Assembly: GCA_045539475.1 (NCBI GenBank)
Contig: JAZQFJ010000021.1
Span: forward strand, 1-17,478
Reading direction: 5' to 3'
From: SIG480 sp045539475
GTDB lineage: Bacteria; Bacillota; Clostridia; Oscillospirales; JAAYXM01
Length of the DNA stretch: 17,478 nucleotides
Part shown: positions 16,601-17,478 of the stretch, in pieces
Position numbering within the stretch: the first letter of the stretch is position 1
How the letters are laid out: the number at the start of each line of letters is the position of its first letter
The notes under the pieces: generated by a model
What the model was told of the DNA's origin: nothing
Seen by the model: only the letters and a program-made list of their open reading frames with translations
Database searches by the model: none
Translations under genes and position numbers: made by a program

Positions 16601-17478
16601 GGCAATTCCGCGAAGTGTTCCCACGAACGTGTCATACCCCTCCGGTATTGCCGGAGTTTTCGCTGTCGGAACAAAGATAAGATAATACTCACCTTTTTCA
16701 AACTTGCGGACTTTAAACTCATCTGTCGATACCTTCATATCAGCCGCAAGTCCGTTGCTTCCGTTTACATTCGTGCAATTAACACTTCCGATAAGGTTAT
16801 TTGCATTGATGAACTCGCTGCCTGCAAGGTCAGCACTCACGCCTGCTTCTGTTACGGGAACGAGATAATAATTCATCATTACATCTACCGGTCCCGAAGG
16901 AAGATTTTCTTTTGTTTTCGTGCTGTCTATAAATATACTTTCAACATTTTTGTATGTTCCGTAATGTGCGTATGGCTGATAATATCCTGCCACCGGAACA
17001 TTTATCTTTATCGCCCACCAGTTGCTGCAGTTTGCGCGTATGGCAATTCCGCCCGGTTTGTATGCAAAGTGCGCTCCGCTTGACGGAGGTGCATTGTATC
17101 CGTTATCTGTCCAGCTGTATTGTGAACGACGATTTGCCGCATACTCCCACATGTTATGGTTCTTTTTATATGAGAAATCCGTATAAAGAGCCGTTGAATC
17201 TCCCATGCAGCTTGCTACATCATACACAAGATTAACTCCGGACATTTCAATCGGTTCAGGCTCAGGCTCAGGTTCGGGCTCGGGTTCCGGTTCGGGCTCG
17301 GGTTCCGGTTCGGGCGGAGTTCCTGTAATGGTTACACTAATTTCGTTTGATTTAACGTTGCCGTCCGTTGTCTCTGCCCAAATCTTTGCTTCACCACCGC
17401 CTACTGCAGTGATTTTGCCGGTTGCATCTATTTTTGCAACAGCTTCATCATCACTGTGGTATGTAATGAAGTTATTGG
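10610..17478 (-). CDS. Giant S-layer-anchored heparinase II/III-family polysaccharide lyase (5' partial)
   Basis: The frame is open from the window edge, giving 2,288 visible residues. Numbering below starts at the in-frame Met at 17245, which is not the true start (77 more residues precede it). Order: end of a Big_2 Ig-like domain; a Pro-Glu linker; a ~220-residue module (3-223); Big_2 (226-310); a second copy of the module (314-537); Big_2 (540-635) and one more Ig-like segment (640-728); lyase core (732-1600); a beta-rich region; a putative-Ig domain (1868-1957); a Gly/Thr/Asp-rich linker with a run of ten or more Gly; three SLH repeats (2033-2205). The core has paired CxxC motifs (Cys802/805, Cys828/831), DEASPRYNTSW with Tyr1195, VSHSHQDGLNLG (His1367, His1369) and ISHNVV (His1410), all typical of heparinase II/III-like lyases. 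SLH repeats bind cell-wall polymers, so it acts at the cell surface. Exact polysaccharide unknown. Confidence 0.9.
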   Translation of the reverse strand, partial: NNFITYHSDDEAVAKIDATGKITAVGGGEAKIWAETTDGNVKSNEISVTITGTPPEPEPEPEPEPEPEPEPEPEPIEMSGVNLVYDVASCMGDSTALYTDFSYKKNHNMWEYAANRRSQYSWTDNGYNAPPSSGAHFAYKPGGIAIRANCSNWWAIKINVPVAGYYQPYAHYGTYKNVESIFIDSTKTKENLPSGPVDVMMNYYLVPVTEAGVSADLAGSEFINANNLIGSVNCTNVNGSNGLAADMKVSTDEFKVRKFEKGEYYLIFVPTAKTPAIPEGYDTFVGTLRGIAGNFVLDGGTDAIALPVDMEIIGADVNDLDAIVYMSDGEVVQKAEATYTGYDENIISVDENGVITPLVTEGTTQVTVTASKNGVSVSKTVPITVEPPKIPGITVTYDIARRMGEATETDLLFTDFTYESNDNLWEYAANRRSQYSWSSNGTNTTTTSGAHLVYRPGKGLAIRVSRNWWAIKIRVNEGGLYLPRVSCGTYKNMSPYQINGEYVYEEDGVTQKQVPVDVYMNYYLIPAKETIGSDGVIPELKDDAFTKGNYLIGSVLCTDTSIADQTMKKATLTKRNIEKGEYYLVYMPSYKSPIEGASMVGTLRAIAGNLTLDGVNNIKEAEISADKYDLTYYTPEFEAKAQINVAAKKLDGTVLTSDELDVTYKSLDLDVAEVDENGVVTGTGDGAVDIQVTVSDGTASVSDILTFNVTDMTGIKSTSANIDDDMFVREKKLIRWSAEMNSGNVIDIPIESEEIKLSNMSAPDIASVENGMLQAKTEGSFTVSFSKNFRGQEVSFEEDVTVVLHDGKTGPTYFTNEMREAMRENIAKYDWAKKIQKDSISAAEKILDEVDILYEQLHGEGIPRGRQIGVRGDDYAMYCRYCGAYIDGTDSWVFNFVARPWKIQCSACKRLFPTNDFESFYKLGRDGLGYFDVDRARQAHHEMLFHKDGSECTCEKPAKANTPEWYIFYGYGNPEGYLYNELYPEIRDSNTDPWGAKITWNKDKDGNDLGADLGTYKDESGNVLWTGGSMWAVDDGWGYLPGRKYADGLEERHGYISLYSYEFWSNIYGDIRDLADAYLYTGDLKYGRAGALMIDKIADVFPDFDVFSWDYPNGKFWVTGTGTFSGALVGSINDSYLARELMLSADILYPVLEDATLIRTLAQKAEEFGNERNDKTSSAKIWENWAERLVYTSAIMCQDGRIGGNFGQAQNVAAIAAIVLDKQPETDEILDWIYKTGEQPYPYNIRTGGSMTTTLIDQVDRDGMGDEASPRYNTSWISNLTNFTKAVSKYTGEGDYNPYKNPKYAKMHEPQMNIILTGNKHPNLADSGSPATVALNGGTTVWLEAFKNIEDESLKKKIAQLLYIFNGNKTEGLKYDIFTENPESAEDDIAEYVDENETLGSLMLTGYGFAALRDGGNYASASASTQNNTHRDFWIWFGRIGVSHSHQDGLNLGMDAFGLDIAPDLGYPEETSYAPNRLQWVDATISHNVVAVNDQNHKNLTTANGDPIHGFPKHFDDAGRVKVMDIEYDEVYDETENYRRTLVMVQANDDVSYGIDFFHVTGGNKHTYSFHSQAENAYPISGLELTKQVDENGNYIGTYAGVDGKDPETGEYIAYGPDPWTQDKWEYETKYPRGYTWMNKIRRDKDPEAQFTVEFDVQDYRKVLKDGKGIKLRMTQLNNFTPTEVAIVGGYTPQKSDTGMLPKTLDYVLVQREGSEGEKLDSLFTTVFEPYRNTPYITSIEPVEVVLKEGTENAGDMARAVKVSRVNDDESYTDYVVYATNTDVVYTVKDKAENGNAVFDFSGFTGVYTLNKNNAVIYRYVNDGTLIGEETGKKSEYTGTVTGFQKELAFNNYIDVNIDCDDLSELTDKYIYVNNDGVENGVYRIISATDEAEGLAEGEVRLDIGTVTLIRGHKDKKNPEHGYVFNIKERQNFSIPMSFVDQSLPEFEPVSDSLSTSAGSSISVTVKAISPIVTDTPTITYIGAALPRGASLNSETGEFTWKPTSSQIGENHVAITARDSDGREETIHFDITVYGSTTGSSSSDKSEAPGTGTTDTPAGGGGGGGGGGDAAPTDKPDDTANTDENDASGENGEGEASTQPDAGNGGSDALQFIDIDNHAWAADSINTLADKGVIRGTSGNTFSPAANITRADFAILLVRAFELESDSAENFADVNASDYFASELAIARNNGIVGGIGDNKFAPRNTITRQDMMVIVYRALTKLGVELQSADVDYEDFADVSDYAQDAVKSLATSGLVNGKSGKIAPTDYTTRAEVAVLVKRILDYMAK
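15635..16306 (-). repeat. Second copy of the ~220-residue module in the giant lyase
   Basis: This copy encodes TVTYDIARRMGE to GNLTLDG. It shares with the first copy the blocks WEYAANRRSQYSW, SGAH, AIR, NWWAIKI, GTYKN, VPVDVYMNYYL, LIGSV, KGEYYL and VGTLR-IAGN. The aromatic-rich pattern and position on an exported polysaccharide enzyme suggest carbohydrate binding; I recognise no named family. Confidence 0.8.
16577..17239 (-). repeat. First copy of the ~220-residue module in the giant lyase
   Basis: This copy encodes GVNLVYDVASCMGD to GNFVLDGG and aligns along its whole length with the second copy about 270 bases further into the gene, the two being separated by one Ig-like domain. Divergence between them at many positions shows the duplication is not recent. 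Confidence 0.8.
17252..17317 (-). repeat. Pro-Glu linker encoded by an 18-bp tandem repeat
   Basis: The stretch encodes ten Pro-Glu units between a Big_2 domain and the first module. At DNA level TTCGGGCTCGGGTTCCGG occurs twice in exact tandem (17273-17290, 17291-17308) with partial copies on both sides. Such a repeat can change length by slippage in multiples of whole codons, altering the reach of the N-terminal part. Confidence 0.85.

Noticed and set aside
17243..17245. ATG as the start of the giant lyase
   Set aside because: The frame is open upstream through a Pro-Glu linker and an Ig-like domain to the window edge, and no ribosome site precedes this Met.
1..17478. CRISPR arrays, tRNA or rRNA genes, insertion sequences with terminal repeats
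   Set aside because: No regularly spaced repeats, cloverleaf, rRNA-like sequence or transposase other than the serine recombinase was seen.

Overview
The window looks like chromosome from a low-to-mid GC, Gram-positive, probably spore-forming Clostridia (Bacillota). The grounds are a spore-coat gene remnant (cotJC), three S-layer-homology (SLH) repeats on a giant exported protein, a lipoprotein sugar-binding protein, strong AGGAGG-type ribosome sites and mobile-element parts typical of gut Firmicutes. I cannot name the genus. Every gene I can support lies on the minus strand, so transcription runs from high to low coordinates.

Right part (17478 to about 5279): one co-directional cluster. It starts with a >2,288-residue surface enzyme (N-terminus beyond the window) carrying Ig-like Big_2 repeats, two copies of a ~220-residue module I do not recognise, a heparinase II/III-type polysaccharide lyase core, a putative-Ig domain and three SLH repeats. 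Then come a D-2-hydroxyacid dehydrogenase, an ABC-type solute-binding lipoprotein without permeases, a start-less 103-codon orphan fragment, an amidohydrolase of the PF04909 type and an M20 metallopeptidase/deacylase, closed by a strong intrinsic terminator. My reading is acidic-polysaccharide use: cleave at the cell surface, bind the oligosaccharide, then process products with cytoplasmic hydrolases and an oxidoreductase. The substrate cannot be read from sequence.

Middle (about 5250 to 714): a mobile-element block with a large serine recombinase at its left end, a 55-residue small protein, a DUF3990/HTH pair resembling an ADP-ribosyltransferase toxin-antitoxin system, and a sigma-70 region-4 protein like those of Tn1549-type conjugative elements. 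No conjugation or mobilisation genes are visible. The DUF3990 promoter has exact TTGACA-N17-TATAAT hexamers, with two arms of a perfect 10-bp inverted repeat on either side of the -10 box, a clear candidate operator. The sigma gene is preceded by a ~370-nt leader holding a possible 26-codon ORF, a GC-rich hairpin and an intrinsic terminator, which suggests attenuation. A 510-base stretch downstream of the sigma gene has several palindromes but no assignable gene.

Left part (714 to 1): a cotJC fragment lacking both ends abuts the recombinase gene. Its 5' half is not elsewhere in the window, so insertion was accompanied by deletion or the element has been rearranged. Beyond it is a structured ~200-base region with two hairpins; the second pairs the ribosome-binding site of a gene that runs off the left edge.
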